A stretch of 56,074 bases of DNA from Bacteroidota bacterium. Its GTDB lineage: Bacteria > Bacteroidota > Bacteroidia > NS11-12g > UBA9320. The stretch spans positions 1-56,074 of the forward strand of contig JABIUV010000025.1 in the NCBI GenBank assembly GCA_018700895.1, given 5' to 3'. Shown piece by piece: positions 28,101 through 36,440 of the stretch. The position numbers and the translations under genes were made by a program. Positions within the stretch are counted from its first letter, which is position 1, and each line of letters opens with the position of its first letter. The notes beneath the pieces were generated by a model. That model worked only from the letters and a program-made list of their open reading frames with translations, ran no database searches and had not been told where the DNA came from.

Positions 28101-28115
28101 CGATACTTTATGCAC
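25086..28115 (-). CDS. Two-component regulator propeller sensor histidine kinase (LytS/YehU-type catalytic part)
   Basis: A membrane sensor of 1009 residues. A signal peptide precedes a periplasmic beta-propeller of Reg_prop repeats to about residue 700 (FAQDKQGYMWMATAEGLHRYDG, GRLWVGHYFGLS and similar). A Y_Y_Y domain (YRYKLSGLDGDWVPASS) and one membrane helix (about 780-800, WWFVVLATLLIIGLVYALF) follow. The His_kinase domain has the phospho-acceptor in MNPHFIFNSLNS (about 812) and ATP-lid motifs FVENSIIHGL and DNGIG. The stop overlaps feoB by 17 nt and the start overlaps the response regulator by 8 nt, so the kinase and regulator form an operon. Confidence 0.93.
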   Translation of the reverse strand: MHKVSYLYLFLLSCLCQAVFGQSSLNTSIRFQNFTVNEGLSMGTITAFAQDKQGYMWMATAEGLHRYDGKHFKIFKHKEGVPNSLSDSYITSLATQNNLMFIGTHLGTIDILNTETYEISHVYISQLDTTYDNAIEQIILYKDRIVIDTDGAGLWEYFYTERLLRKLQIAKLGNAEVEEMMVYNEMLYLLTSNALYSTNLNGISQVLGAESNTSFNTLCVFQEGILLGTNRGLFYYAEKSGKLEEIQLPPKKRYVKQINDLISVDSAAWIASNGGLMALEKDRTVRLYRSNQLKPYSLVNDRVTHLYRDKDHILWVGTIEGVSKYAPQLNKFELLQYFDYDGKTYGNNVYFTYEDNASDIWLGTLASGLIKLDNNNQIEKIFPKLGEGDSESKSVRSILQDSKGKYWVGTSLEGLFTFDPKTGKNKRVASNQQGNLPNNTIRSIFEDKNGRLWVGHYFGLSLKDSNSYNFTHYKADAQHKNNSIYQIEQHPTEEKLIIASFRGGLQFFSTETETFEVLKHDNKDSTSISNNNLMCMEWVNDDTLLIGTYGGGFNIYDLSNKKFTSITEEDGLVNNIVYGILYEGDGNAWLSTNDGIVKYNLYKKTFTNFKPVHYLQSTEYNEGAFLKSTDGTFYFGGVNGLNYFNPTTIHFDTTSKPILYTDIRGSFEEKDGNKLVMSFLRSRLEIDFMSLYYVNPDGVSYRYKLSGLDGDWVPASSSNTAVYPRLAPGSYVFQAEAKDEFGNWSATSEKLYIRVKPPIWQQWWFVVLATLLIIGLVYALFRYRTREIERAYKLQLVDSELAALRSQMNPHFIFNSLNSIQYFILKKEPREAYTYLSKFASLMRKILQNSRLKYLTVKDEIEGLDLYLEMEKMRMDNNLDYTIKTRNIADLEKTNMPTMLIQPFVENSIIHGLLPKENNRKLDVTIAQENNHLLCTITDNGIGREAARIMNSKRSSKHTSAGMNLTQKRLKILSEGKGNFDVKIKDITNEDGSTGTEVKLVVPIINETD

Positions 28116-28821
28116 TGCCCAAAGCAGCTAAGAAGGTGTCTTTTCTTCTTTTGGAAACACTCACTTGGTCTCCGTTAGACATTACTGCATAGCTACCATC
28201 ACCACGAATGTATGTTTTTATCTCTGCAAGATTTACAAGGAACGATTTGTGGCTTCTGAAAAAATTAAACCCATCAAGACGGTTTTCATATTCTTTCAGG
28301 TTTTTGGATGTTGTAATTCGCTCACCATTTTTTAGGTAAAAGTAGGTGTAAGCACCGTCACCCTTACAGTACAGGATATCCTCTGTTTTTATGAACTGGA
28401 GTCCCTTGCTATTAGCCAATGAGATTTGACCATTTTTACTGGCGGATTGCTCGCTTAGTGCAGTTTGCCTTACGCGTACACGGTCCACGGCACCTTGTAA
28501 GTGCTCTATGCATACGGGTTTTAGCAAATAATCTACCGCATCAGACCTAAAGGCTTTTACAGCGTGTTCTTCATGACCCGTAACAAAAATTACATTTTGT
28601 TCTTTGTTTTTCAAACTTTCTAATACCTGAAAACCATCACCATTGGCAAGGTGTATATCTAAGAATATCAAGTCTGGGTTATGCTCATCAATAGCACTAA
28701 TACCCGTAAGAACACCATCTGCCGTACCTACAATTTGTACGTTTTCTACAAATGAATCTACGAGTAACTCTAGGTTTTCTCTACTCTTTCTTTCGTCGTC
28801 GATAATTACAGCTCTTAACAT
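28108..28821 (-). CDS. LytTR-family response regulator
   Basis: A 237-residue regulator with a receiver domain (about 1-120; acidic pocket DDE at 8-10, phospho-acceptor Asp55 in DLIFLDIHLA, Lys in YLLKPV). A LytTR DNA-binding domain follows (about 140-235; ILYCKGDGAYTYFYLKNGERI, FFRSHKSFLVNLAEI). It is encoded first in the operon with the propeller kinase, which should phosphorylate it. The targets are unknown; nearby T9SS and TonB genes are candidates by position only. Confidence 0.94.
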   Translation of the reverse strand: MLRAVIIDDERKSRENLELLVDSFVENVQIVGTADGVLTGISAIDEHNPDLIFLDIHLANGDGFQVLESLKNKEQNVIFVTGHEEHAVKAFRSDAVDYLLKPVCIEHLQGAVDRVRVRQTALSEQSASKNGQISLANSKGLQFIKTEDILYCKGDGAYTYFYLKNGERITTSKNLKEYENRLDGFNFFRSHKSFLVNLAEIKTYIRGDGSYAVMSNGDQVSVSKRRKDTFLAALGSA

Positions 28822-28862
28822 GGTTTTCTTAAATATTTAAAAGGTTAAACAAAGGGGGTACT

Positions 28863-29453
28863 TTAGTACTTGATAAACTTACGCGACTCTACGTGTCGGT
28901 CAGGATATATCAATTGTAAAAAATAGGTGCCAGTTTGCAATTCGGAAACATTGAGGGTTGGTGTATAATCTCCTTGAGAACAAACCTTACCTACTAAATT
29001 GGTAACTTGAATACTTTGAGGTATTTGCCCTGACTTGATATGCAGTTCATTGGCCGTTGGGTTGGGGTATATCGTGAATTCTACGCGGTATTCTTTTTTA
29101 AAGGTTTCAGCAGCTTTGGCTACTCCACTGAAAAACTGATCTGCAACGCCTGCTTTCGTTCCACCTACTTCATTTCCACCTTGAAATACCCCATTGGCCT
29201 GACCATCATCCTCTCCACCACCATCGGGAGTGTCCCAATCTTCAAATACGAGTGTATCGTCCACTATAATATGATCGTCTATATCACCATACGTATCAGC
29301 TTTGGTTGTATCTGCAGCCGCTACACCGTCTTTTTTGGTGCCTTTTTTCCCGCCCTTGTCTCCTTCACCGTCCCCAGCTACTGCAGCAGTCAAAACCACC
29401 AGCATAATCAATGCGGTAATAAACAGACGTGATGTGCTTTGCGATTTTATCAT
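28863..29453 (-). CDS. Small secreted protein with type IX sorting domain
   Basis: A signal peptide (FITALIMLVVLTAAVAG) precedes a low-complexity acidic/Gly/Lys-rich middle (GEGDKGGKKGTKKDG, DTPDGGGEDDGQA). A Por-type C-terminal sorting domain follows (FTIYPNPTANELHIKSG ... VTNLVGKV ... LNVSELQTGTYFLQL ... ESRKFIKY), which directs secretion by the type IX system and surface anchoring. There is no catalytic domain. It lies 41 bp downstream of the LytTR operon start in opposite order, and on the same strand. Confidence 0.85.
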   Translation of the reverse strand: MIKSQSTSRLFITALIMLVVLTAAVAGDGEGDKGGKKGTKKDGVAAADTTKADTYGDIDDHIIVDDTLVFEDWDTPDGGGEDDGQANGVFQGGNEVGGTKAGVADQFFSGVAKAAETFKKEYRVEFTIYPNPTANELHIKSGQIPQSIQVTNLVGKVCSQGDYTPTLNVSELQTGTYFLQLIYPDRHVESRKFIKY

Positions 29454-29600
29454 ATTGTAAAAATAACGCTAAAAAGTATGAATTGCCTCTAGCGAGTTCA
29501 TAAACGGGTGGGCAGAGTTGAAAAGCGGTAAATTTTGACAAATAAATGAGTAGGATTCAATGTTAGGTGACAGTTCTTACTGAAAAATTTGTCAAAAAGA

Positions 29601-29626
29601 AGAGGAGAGCCAACAGGCCCTCCTCT
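29601..29626 (-). terminator. Terminator after tonB
   Basis: AGAGGAGAGCC and GGCCCTCCTCT form a strong GC-rich stem (one G-T pair) around AACA. On the minus strand it is followed by CTTCTTTTTG, placing a T-rich tail about 80 nt after the TonB stop. Confidence 0.65.
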
Positions 29627-29703
29627 CGTAACTAAAAGCTAAGTTTAACAAAAAACTTTCTTACCGAATATGTCTACCCTTATCTCCAAAACAGTGCCAA
29701 GCT

Positions 29704-30405
29704 TTAGTGTATTTGTATTTTGATGGGTTGTCTTAGTCGTACCTTTACTTGTTTTCCATTGTTCAATCCAGGTTCCCAAGTAGGCATGGCCTCATAGGTC
29801 TCTCTAGCTTCACGTTCCAGTCCAAACCCTTTTTTGGAGCAATTAAGTATCTTAAAATCAGATAGTTTCCCTTTTTGGTCTATTACAAACTCCACGACAA
29901 CTTGTACATCTTCACCATAATCATACATAGCTTCGGGAATATCAAAGTTGTTGACAATAAATTTTCGAAGTTCGATTTCTCCTCCAGGAAACTCTGGCAT
30001 ACGGTCCACAAAATCGTGCACTATACTAGACGAATCTATTCTTTCTTTCACTACAATAGGGCCTATAGGTCTGGGCGGTGTGAATGACGGTGGAGCAATT
30101 ATTTCATCTTTGGTTTCGAATAATTCGTCTATTTCTTTGATCAAAGCTCGCGGGTCAAATATGGATGCCTCTATGATTTCTTTTCTCTTGGGAGGTTCAG
30201 GTTCTATTTCTGGTTGGGGCTCTATGATCTCACCAAGTACATAGGCTGTTTCTTCATCCCATGAAGGGTCTTGGGTATAGGGATTAGACAAATCTACACG
30301 GTACTCAAAGTTAAGCATGTAGTGTACGAATAGTAACGCTGCGATTAGTCCTATTTCGAATAGGATGATTCGGTCTGGTCTTTTTCTGTTGGTTTTAGGT
30401 TGCAT
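29704..30405 (-). CDS. TonB-family energy transducer
   Basis: A short cytoplasmic tail (MQPKTNRKRPDR) and one membrane helix (IILFEIGLIAALLFVHYML) lead to a Pro/Glu-rich periplasmic spacer (EIIEPQPEIEPEPPKRKEI). The TonB C-terminal domain follows (GEDVQVVVEFVIDQKGKLSDFKILN...MPTWEPGLNNGKQVKVRLRQPIKIQIH). It transmits proton-motive force to outer-membrane receptors. MQPKTN is preferred to an upstream start 20 codons earlier. ExbB/ExbD are not adjacent. Confidence 0.9.
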   Translation of the reverse strand: MQPKTNRKRPDRIILFEIGLIAALLFVHYMLNFEYRVDLSNPYTQDPSWDEETAYVLGEIIEPQPEIEPEPPKRKEIIEASIFDPRALIKEIDELFETKDEIIAPPSFTPPRPIGPIVVKERIDSSSIVHDFVDRMPEFPGGEIELRKFIVNNFDIPEAMYDYGEDVQVVVEFVIDQKGKLSDFKILNCSKKGFGLEREARETYEAMPTWEPGLNNGKQVKVRLRQPIKIQIH

Positions 30406-30642
30406 AATGTTTTTTTTAAAGATGATAAAAAATTGACAAGATATAGCGTGTTTCAGCGTGTACAAATTATACCCGCATACGCCTTATCACATCATTTGGT
30501 ATAAATACATAATGACAACCAAAAGGTAAAAGACTATAATGCCTTTACTAAACAAAATGTAGGGATGGGTTGAGGAGCGGGAGAAATAGGGGGGAGTCTG
30601 TGCAAGGTATTACCTGGAATAGATAGCTTTGAAAACAAAATT

Positions 30643-32436
30643 TTAAGTACCAAGCAAGTTTATTAGCACTTTACGGATACCTTTTGCATCTATTCCAAAT
30701 GAGTGACGTAGTTCTGCAATCTCTCCATGCTCTACAAACACATCTGGTAGTCCAAGTGATGTAATCGTGCCCGGGTACTGTGCATCTTGAGCTAGCACCT
30801 TCACTTGTTGGCCAAATCCACCAATAAGACTGGATTCCTCAACCGTTACTATTTTAGAATATTGATCGAACATTTGACCTATGGTTTTCATATCCAACGG
30901 TTTCATGCATCGTGCATCTAGGTGAGTTACATTTTCGGAAAGGTGATGTTCCTCTATTGCTTTTTTAACTTCTGTGCCTATTTGCCCGAGGGAAATTACA
31001 GCGATTTGACTACCGCTATTCAGCACTCTGCTACTCGGAATGTGCAGTGTTTCTATTTCATTTTTGTAGTTGGCTTTGTTACCCCTACCCCGAGGATACC
31101 GTAATACTACAGGTCCATCAGTATGGCTTGTAGCCCAATACATCATATTTCTCAGTTCGTGCTCATCCATAGGGCTAAGGATAGTGAGATTGGGAATGGC
31201 ATTTAGACTCGCCAAATCGAAAGTACCGTGATGCGTAGGGCCATCTGCACCTACTAGTCCTGCTCTGTCTAGGCAAAAAATAACGGGAATATTCTGGAGA
31301 GCTACGTCATGTATGATTTGGTCATACGCTCGTTGAGCGAATGTAGAGTAGATGTTACAAAAAGGTCGTTTGCCCTCTAAGGCTAGTCCTGCTGCAAACG
31401 TAACAGCGTGCTGCTCTGCTATTCCTACATCAAATACACGGTTCGGCATAACGTCCATCATTATTTTCATAGAGCTTCCACTCGGCATTGCAGGGGTGAT
31501 GCCTACTACACGCTCATCAGCCTGTGCGAGTTCTAGTAGGGTATGGCCAAACACTTCTTGAAATTTTAGAGGTTTGGGACTTGCAGGTTGGTTTGTGCTA
31601 TCCGTGACATTCGGGTCTATCTTGACATAACTCACACTGTGCCAGTCGGTTTGTGATTTCTCCGCAGGTTCATATCCCTTACCTTTTAGCGTTTTTATGT
31701 GAAGTACCTTGGGTATGGTATTGTTTTTTTCTTGTACAAGGGTGTTTACCAATGCAATTACGTCGTGACCATCTATTGGCCCCTCGTATTTTAAACCGAG
31801 GTTTTCAAAAAGATTGGGTGATGTGCTCTGAATTTCATTGAGGTGGGAATTTATAGCTCCAAGGTTGGGGTCTATTCCCATTTGGTTATCATTTACGATA
31901 ACTAATACATTGGCCTTGCTTACACCCAAGTTGTTTAGTGCTTCAAAAGCCATACCGCCAGTAAGTGATCCATCACCTATTACTGCGATATGCTTATTGG
32001 CTTTAATGTCAAGTAATGCAGCCTCTGCCATACCTATAATAGCAGATATAGATGTAGATGAATGTCCCGTACCAAAATGATCAAAGAGGCTTTCATCTAT
32101 TTTAGGAAAACCACTCAAACCTTCGCGTTTTCTGATGGTCTCAAATTCGAATTTACGCCCAGTGAGTAGCTTATGGATGTATGCCTGATGCCCAACATCC
32201 CAAACCAATTTATCGCTTTGGTTTTCTTCGCTTTGCAGTGATTGAGTGACTTGCTCACCAAACTTGTATACATAATGCAAAGCAACAGTGATTTCTACCA
32301 CACCCAGATTTGCACTAAAATGCCCGCCATTTTTAAGAATTTTTTCGACGAAAAATGTTCGAATTTCAGCACAGAGTTGAGGTAATTGCTCCTTCCTCAG
32401 CTTTTTGAGGTCCGATGGATATGATATAGAATCCAA
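30643..32436 (-). CDS. dxs: 1-deoxy-D-xylulose-5-phosphate synthase
   Basis: Dxs condenses pyruvate and glyceraldehyde-3-phosphate, starting the MEP isoprenoid route. Visible motifs are DVGHQAYIHKLLTGR, FGTGHSSTSISA, the TPP motif GDGSLTGGMAFEALNN...NDNQMG, DVGIAEQHAVTFAAGLA, and DRAGLVGADGPTHHGTFDL. At 597 residues it is slightly shorter than the usual 620-640, but all catalytic motifs are present. It stands alone on the minus strand. Confidence 0.96.
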   Translation of the reverse strand: MDSISYPSDLKKLRKEQLPQLCAEIRTFFVEKILKNGGHFSANLGVVEITVALHYVYKFGEQVTQSLQSEENQSDKLVWDVGHQAYIHKLLTGRKFEFETIRKREGLSGFPKIDESLFDHFGTGHSSTSISAIIGMAEAALLDIKANKHIAVIGDGSLTGGMAFEALNNLGVSKANVLVIVNDNQMGIDPNLGAINSHLNEIQSTSPNLFENLGLKYEGPIDGHDVIALVNTLVQEKNNTIPKVLHIKTLKGKGYEPAEKSQTDWHSVSYVKIDPNVTDSTNQPASPKPLKFQEVFGHTLLELAQADERVVGITPAMPSGSSMKIMMDVMPNRVFDVGIAEQHAVTFAAGLALEGKRPFCNIYSTFAQRAYDQIIHDVALQNIPVIFCLDRAGLVGADGPTHHGTFDLASLNAIPNLTILSPMDEHELRNMMYWATSHTDGPVVLRYPRGRGNKANYKNEIETLHIPSSRVLNSGSQIAVISLGQIGTEVKKAIEEHHLSENVTHLDARCMKPLDMKTIGQMFDQYSKIVTVEESSLIGGFGQQVKVLAQDAQYPGTITSLGLPDVFVEHGEIAELRHSFGIDAKGIRKVLINLLGT

Positions 32437-32473
32437 TAATTTCAGAGTGCAAAGATGCCAAAGTCTTTCTCAT

Positions 32474-32502
32474 AAAAAAAGGTTGCCAAGCTGACCTTTT
32501 TA
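32474..32502 (-). terminator. Terminator between the VIT1-like gene and dxs
   Basis: On the minus strand AAAAAGGT and ACCTTTTT form a stem with a 10-nt loop followed by a T-tract. It lies 72 nt past the stop of the VIT1-like gene and upstream of dxs. Confidence 0.75.
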
Positions 32503-32573
32503 ATTAATAGCTAGTTGTTACAATGCCTCACATCGTAATTACTCTATTAGAAGAGAAAAAGTAGCATTATATT

Positions 32574-33278
32574 TTAGGTAACGTTTACTCCAAACAGATA
32601 ACCTATTAGGGCAGTAGCACCCATGGCTAGTGTTCCCCAAAAGGTGATTCTAATAACTGCACGCCATATTTTAGAACCGCCAGTCTTGGCAGCTACCGCA
32701 CCTAATATTGCTAAGAATACAATAGCGAAGATATACTGCAAGTAAACCATCTGATGGAGTTGACCCATAAAAGCTACGATAACAGGAAGTGATCCACCAA
32801 AAACAAATGCAGCCCCTGAGGCAATTGCTGCTTGGAACGGATTTGCTTGGGTAATCTCATTGATACCTAACTCATCGCGAGCGTGTGCTTCTAGTGCGTT
32901 ATACTCCGTAAGTTCTCGTGCTACTTGAGTAGCCAACGATTCAGATAACCCTCTTTGTACATATATTTTGGCGAGTTCTTGTTCTTCCTCTACGGGAAAC
33001 TCATCGATTTCTTGTTGTTCTCTCAATAAATCTGCAGCTTCTAAATCGCTCTGTGAACTCACAGACACGTATTCACCCGCAGCCATAGAAAGAGCTCCTG
33101 CTATCAAACCAGCTAAGCCTGCCAAAACGATTGATTCTCGGTCAGAAGTAGCAGCTGCAACGCCAATGACCAAGCTAGCGGTTGAAAGTATACCATCGTT
33201 GGCTCCAAGTATCGCTGCTCTAAGCCAATTGCTTTTGTTTACATAATGTTGCTCTAAATGTTCACTCACTACATTCAA
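32574..33278 (-). CDS. VIT1/CCC1-family metal transporter
   Basis: A 234-residue membrane protein of the vacuolar iron transporter family. NWLRAAILGANDGILSTASLVIGVAAA near the N-terminus and AGLIAGALSMAAGEYVSVSSQSDLE are family signatures. A Glu-rich metal-binding cytoplasmic segment lies at about 85-140 (REQQEIDEFPVEEEQELAKIYVQRG, NALEAHARDELG). Three C-terminal helices follow. Known relatives export or sequester Fe(II)/Mn(II); the substrate here is inferred. Confidence 0.9.
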   Translation of the reverse strand: MNVVSEHLEQHYVNKSNWLRAAILGANDGILSTASLVIGVAAATSDRESIVLAGLAGLIAGALSMAAGEYVSVSSQSDLEAADLLREQQEIDEFPVEEEQELAKIYVQRGLSESLATQVARELTEYNALEAHARDELGINEITQANPFQAAIASGAAFVFGGSLPVIVAFMGQLHQMVYLQYIFAIVFLAILGAVAAKTGGSKIWRAVIRITFWGTLAMGATALIGYLFGVNVT

Positions 33279-33325
33279 ATATACACTTATTGAAAACGAT
33301 GTCTGTAGTAAGTGTTGACTTCTGT

Positions 33326-34780
33326 CTATTGCTCTTTTCTCCCTTTTATGGTGTGTTTTTCGATCACCTCTTGCCTACCGGCACGTACTGCCTTGGATTT
33401 TTTGTTTCCCCATAATTCGGCTCGGGCTACCTTCAGAGCTTCGGTCACATCTACGATAGGTGAAGGGTAATCAGTCTTTACGCCAAACATCGTTCGTTCC
33501 ATCTCATTCATTTTCCATGGCTCGTGAATGTACTCCTTCGGAAAATTGGCCAACTCGGGCACCCATTTTTTTATGAATAACCCGTGTGGGTCGTGCTCTT
33601 GAGCCTGCTTGATAGGATTGTATATTCTGATAGTATTGATACCCGTGACAGACGCCTGCATCTGAAACTGAGGATAATGTATCCCAGGTTCAAAATCGGT
33701 AAATTGTCGTGCAAGGTGATGCACACCAGATTCCCAACTTTGCAGCAAGGCATGAGTAAGAAATGAAACCAGCAAACTTCGCATTCTAAAATTGAGGTAA
33801 CCCGTTTGTACCACGCACCGCATACATGCATCTACCAATGGTATTCCCGTAGTTCCTGTTTTCCAACGATTTATATATTCCTCATTTCGCTCTCGCTTGA
33901 TGTAGGTGTACGCCTTGTTTTGAGGTACGTACTCCATTTCTATCTCCTGCTCAAATTTTTGTATAAAATGGTCGTGCCACCTCAGTCGAGACAAGAAACC
34001 ATTCAAACTTCGTTTATTCCCATCTTTTTTGGCCAAATATGCTGCCTGGTAGACTTGGCGTATGCTCGCACTTCCCCAAGCTAAGTGTGGCGATAGTCTG
34101 CTACACGACTCTCTGCTCTCCGCAGGTTTGGAGATGTGATACATATAGTTCTTTGCTCTTTCTGTGACAAAGCTGTTGAGCAATTTGGTGGCACGTCGTT
34201 CACCTCCTCGTTGTATCTCAGGATTAATCACCAACTTTTTGAAATACATACACTCATATTGTGGTAAGTCTGGTTTGCTAGTTTTTAGTGATGAAATGTC
34301 TACTGCTATCTGCTCATCGTGCATATGTGCGTACCACTTTTTCACCCAGTCTGTACGGTTTTTTATTCCACGCAACACGCCATTGGCCTGAAACTCGTGC
34401 CATGATATTTTATTCACTTCACACCACTTGGCTAGTTCCTTATCTATGTCGTAGGTGATGTTCAGACCTGTCTCTTGGTGGGAAAAGATAGCATTAATCT
34501 GATAATGTTGATGTAGTGCTTCAAAAATCTCCATACTCTTACCTTGAAAAACGGTAAGTTTCTGATTATGTGATTTTAAGGAGTTTCCTATGTCAACCAA
34601 ACAATCTCTCACAAACTGCCAATGTCTGGGGGTATAGTGCTGGTCTTTGACCACATCATCATCCAAAATGTACAGCATAAGGATAGGTAAATCCTCTTGC
34701 AAGGCCGAACATAGTGAAGCGTGGTCTGACAATCTCAAATCACGTTTGAGCCATACGATATTTACGCGGGTAGAATTCAA
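33326..34780 (-). CDS. Photolyase/cryptochrome (FAD-binding, photolyase-like)
   Basis: A 484-residue flavoprotein. The N-terminal antenna domain is Rossmann-like ([22 protein letters not shown], about 1-135). The FAD domain shows [63 protein letters not shown] and [23 protein letters not shown]. The last motif is typical of a photolyase-related subfamily common in marine bacteria. CPD repair is likely but a cryptochrome-like sensory role cannot be excluded. It is one of three paralogues within 6 kb. Confidence 0.88.
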   Translation of the reverse strand: MNSTRVNIVWLKRDLRLSDHASLCSALQEDLPILMLYILDDDVVKDQHYTPRHWQFVRDCLVDIGNSLKSHNQKLTVFQGKSMEIFEALHQHYQINAIFSHQETGLNITYDIDKELAKWCEVNKISWHEFQANGVLRGIKNRTDWVKKWYAHMHDEQIAVDISSLKTSKPDLPQYECMYFKKLVINPEIQRGGERRATKLLNSFVTERAKNYMYHISKPAESRESCSRLSPHLAWGSASIRQVYQAAYLAKKDGNKRSLNGFLSRLRWHDHFIQKFEQEIEMEYVPQNKAYTYIKRERNEEYINRWKTGTTGIPLVDACMRCVVQTGYLNFRMRSLLVSFLTHALLQSWESGVHHLARQFTDFEPGIHYPQFQMQASVTGINTIRIYNPIKQAQEHDPHGLFIKKWVPELANFPKEYIHEPWKMNEMERTMFGVKTDYPSPIVDVTEALKVARAELWGNKKSKAVRAGRQEVIEKHTIKGRKEQ

Positions 34781-34792
34781 ATGCTTTGCGAT

Positions 34793-35371
34793 CTATATAC
34801 CCGGTATTTTCTTGCCGTTCGTGGCTAGTTCTGCCGTTTGGTTGATGCGTGTTTTTCGTGTAGCTTCTGTTTTCGCCAGTTTTATCCATCGAAGTACGAA
34901 CCGTTTGTTAGAGGGGCTTAGTGCCGTAAAAAAAGGAAGAGCACCGTCGTTTTTTTCCAATGCTTTTTGCAAATCAGGTGGCGAAATAAGAGCATCCACA
35001 TCATCCATAAAATTCCATAAACCAAGGGTTTTGGAACGCTCAATAGATGCCTGACCGGAAGGAGTTATTTTGCCATCGGCAATAAGTTTATTCGCTCTGT
35101 CTTTATAGGTCTTGGCCCAATGTTGTGATTTGCGTGGAGCAATGAGTTGCATCGTTTTATCCTCATCGAGTTTTCGTCGTATGCCATCTATCCAGCCATA
35201 GGCTATAAGCTCATCCAACACTTCAGATACAGATACGTATTTATTCGCTACGCTCTTTTTGTAGGTTACTAGCCATACACTCTCTTGTTGCATATGATTA
35301 CGTTCCAACCATTTGTATAACTCTTCTTGAGAAGTAATTTCGATTTTTTCGAAATTTTCAGTTTTTACCAC
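34793..35371 (-). CDS. YdeI/OmpD-associated family protein
   Basis: A 192-residue soluble protein. EELYKWLERNH...SVWLVTYKKS, SEVLDELIAYGWIDGIRRKLDEDKTMQLIAPRKSQHWAKTYKDRANKLIADGKITPSG and the C-terminal RFVLRWIKLAKTEATRKTRINQTAEL are the YdeI-family pattern. The biochemical function is unknown. It lies 12 nt upstream of the photolyase gene on the same strand, so the two are probably co-transcribed. Confidence 0.85.
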   Translation of the reverse strand: MVKTENFEKIEITSQEELYKWLERNHMQQESVWLVTYKKSVANKYVSVSEVLDELIAYGWIDGIRRKLDEDKTMQLIAPRKSQHWAKTYKDRANKLIADGKITPSGQASIERSKTLGLWNFMDDVDALISPPDLQKALEKNDGALPFFTALSPSNKRFVLRWIKLAKTEATRKTRINQTAELATNGKKIPGI

Positions 35372-35460
35372 AGTGTAAATCTCTACCTCTTAAACCGCTG
35401 CTGCCATGTTTTGTTTCATCATTGGTTAAAACCATCTTGACGACGCTATGTTATTACACT

Positions 35461-36132
35461 ATGACAAAACGCGTATTAATAATAGGTGGAAATACAGGAA
35501 TAGGTGCTGCTCTGAATGAGCAACTCACTAGCGAAGGAGCGGAGACTATACTCATAAGCCGAAGCCAAGGAGAAGTGGACGTAACTGCCGCGGAACCTAA
35601 TTTTCCAACCATAGATGGAGCCATAGATGCTCTTGTATATTGCCCAGGAAGCATCAACCTAAAACCGTTCAGAGGTTTAAAAATGGCTGATTTTGAGCAT
35701 GATATGAATGTCAACTATTTTGGTGCGGTGAAAACAATAAAGCAATATATGCCCAATTTGAAAGAATCAGAAAATGCGAGTATTGTTCTATTCAGTACGG
35801 TAGCTGTTCAGAAGGGAATGCCATTTCACAGTAGTATAGCCGGTGCCAAAGGAGCAATAGAAGGTCTTACCCGTGCACTCGCTGCCGAGTATGCACCTGC
35901 GGTGCGTGTAAACTGCATTGCTCCTAGTCTTACAGATACACCATTGGCAGAAAAACTGCTCCGAAACGAAAAACAACGAGAAGGAGCAGAAAGTCGTCAC
36001 CCGCTAAAAGCCATAGGAGAAGCAGCTGATGTAGCGAATATGGTAAATTTCCTCATTAGTGATAAAGCAAGCTGGATGAGCGGCCAAATCATAGGAGTAG
36101 ATGGTGGAATGAGTAGTTTGGTGACTTCTTAA
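35461..36132 (+). CDS. SDR-family protein lacking the canonical catalytic tyrosine
   Basis: A 223-residue short-chain dehydrogenase/reductase. VLIIGGNTGIGAAL is the nucleotide-binding TGxxxGxG-like motif; YCPGSINLKPF is near the usual NNAG; the active-site serine region is STVAVQKG. At the catalytic YxxxK position the sequence is IAGAK, so Tyr is replaced by Ile while Lys is retained. The C-terminal SGQIIGVDGGMSSL is conserved. ATG at 35461 (MTKRVLII) is preferred to an earlier start. Its position in the photolyase cluster suggests a linked, possibly non-enzymatic or altered role. Confidence 0.87.
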   Translation: MTKRVLIIGGNTGIGAALNEQLTSEGAETILISRSQGEVDVTAAEPNFPTIDGAIDALVYCPGSINLKPFRGLKMADFEHDMNVNYFGAVKTIKQYMPNLKESENASIVLFSTVAVQKGMPFHSSIAGAKGAIEGLTRALAAEYAPAVRVNCIAPSLTDTPLAEKLLRNEKQREGAESRHPLKAIGEAADVANMVNFLISDKASWMSGQIIGVDGGMSSLVTS

Positions 36133-36302
36133 AGGACTTAGGATATATGATTTAGGACTGGTTCTCGACACAAAAACATTAAAGATGTTTTAACTCGAAC
36201 TGACAAACATGCCTTGTTATTCGCTGTGTCGGCCAAATCGGAGGAAGTGTTCTAAGCTCTGCTTAAAATGTACCGAGAAATAAGACAATAGCATTTATAA
36301 AT

Positions 36303-36440
36303 ATGATGCACAAAAAGAAAAACCTCCCAACCAAAGAGTGCATAACGTGCGGCTTGCCATTCACCTGGCGAAAGAAGTGGGAGAAAAACTGGGAAGAAGT
36401 AAAATATTGTAGTGAACGCTGTAGACGAAATAAAAAATAG
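36303..36440 (+). CDS. DUF2256 small cysteine protein
   Basis: A 45-residue basic protein ([19 protein letters not shown], then [26 protein letters not shown]). The cysteine pattern CxxC...C...C and [20 protein letters not shown] are diagnostic of DUF2256, a probable zinc-binding peptide commonly found beside photolyase genes. Its end overlaps the cryptochrome-DASH start by 29 nt in another frame. Confidence 0.85.
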   Translation: MMHKKKNLPTKECITCGLPFTWRKKWEKNWEEVKYCSERCRRNKK

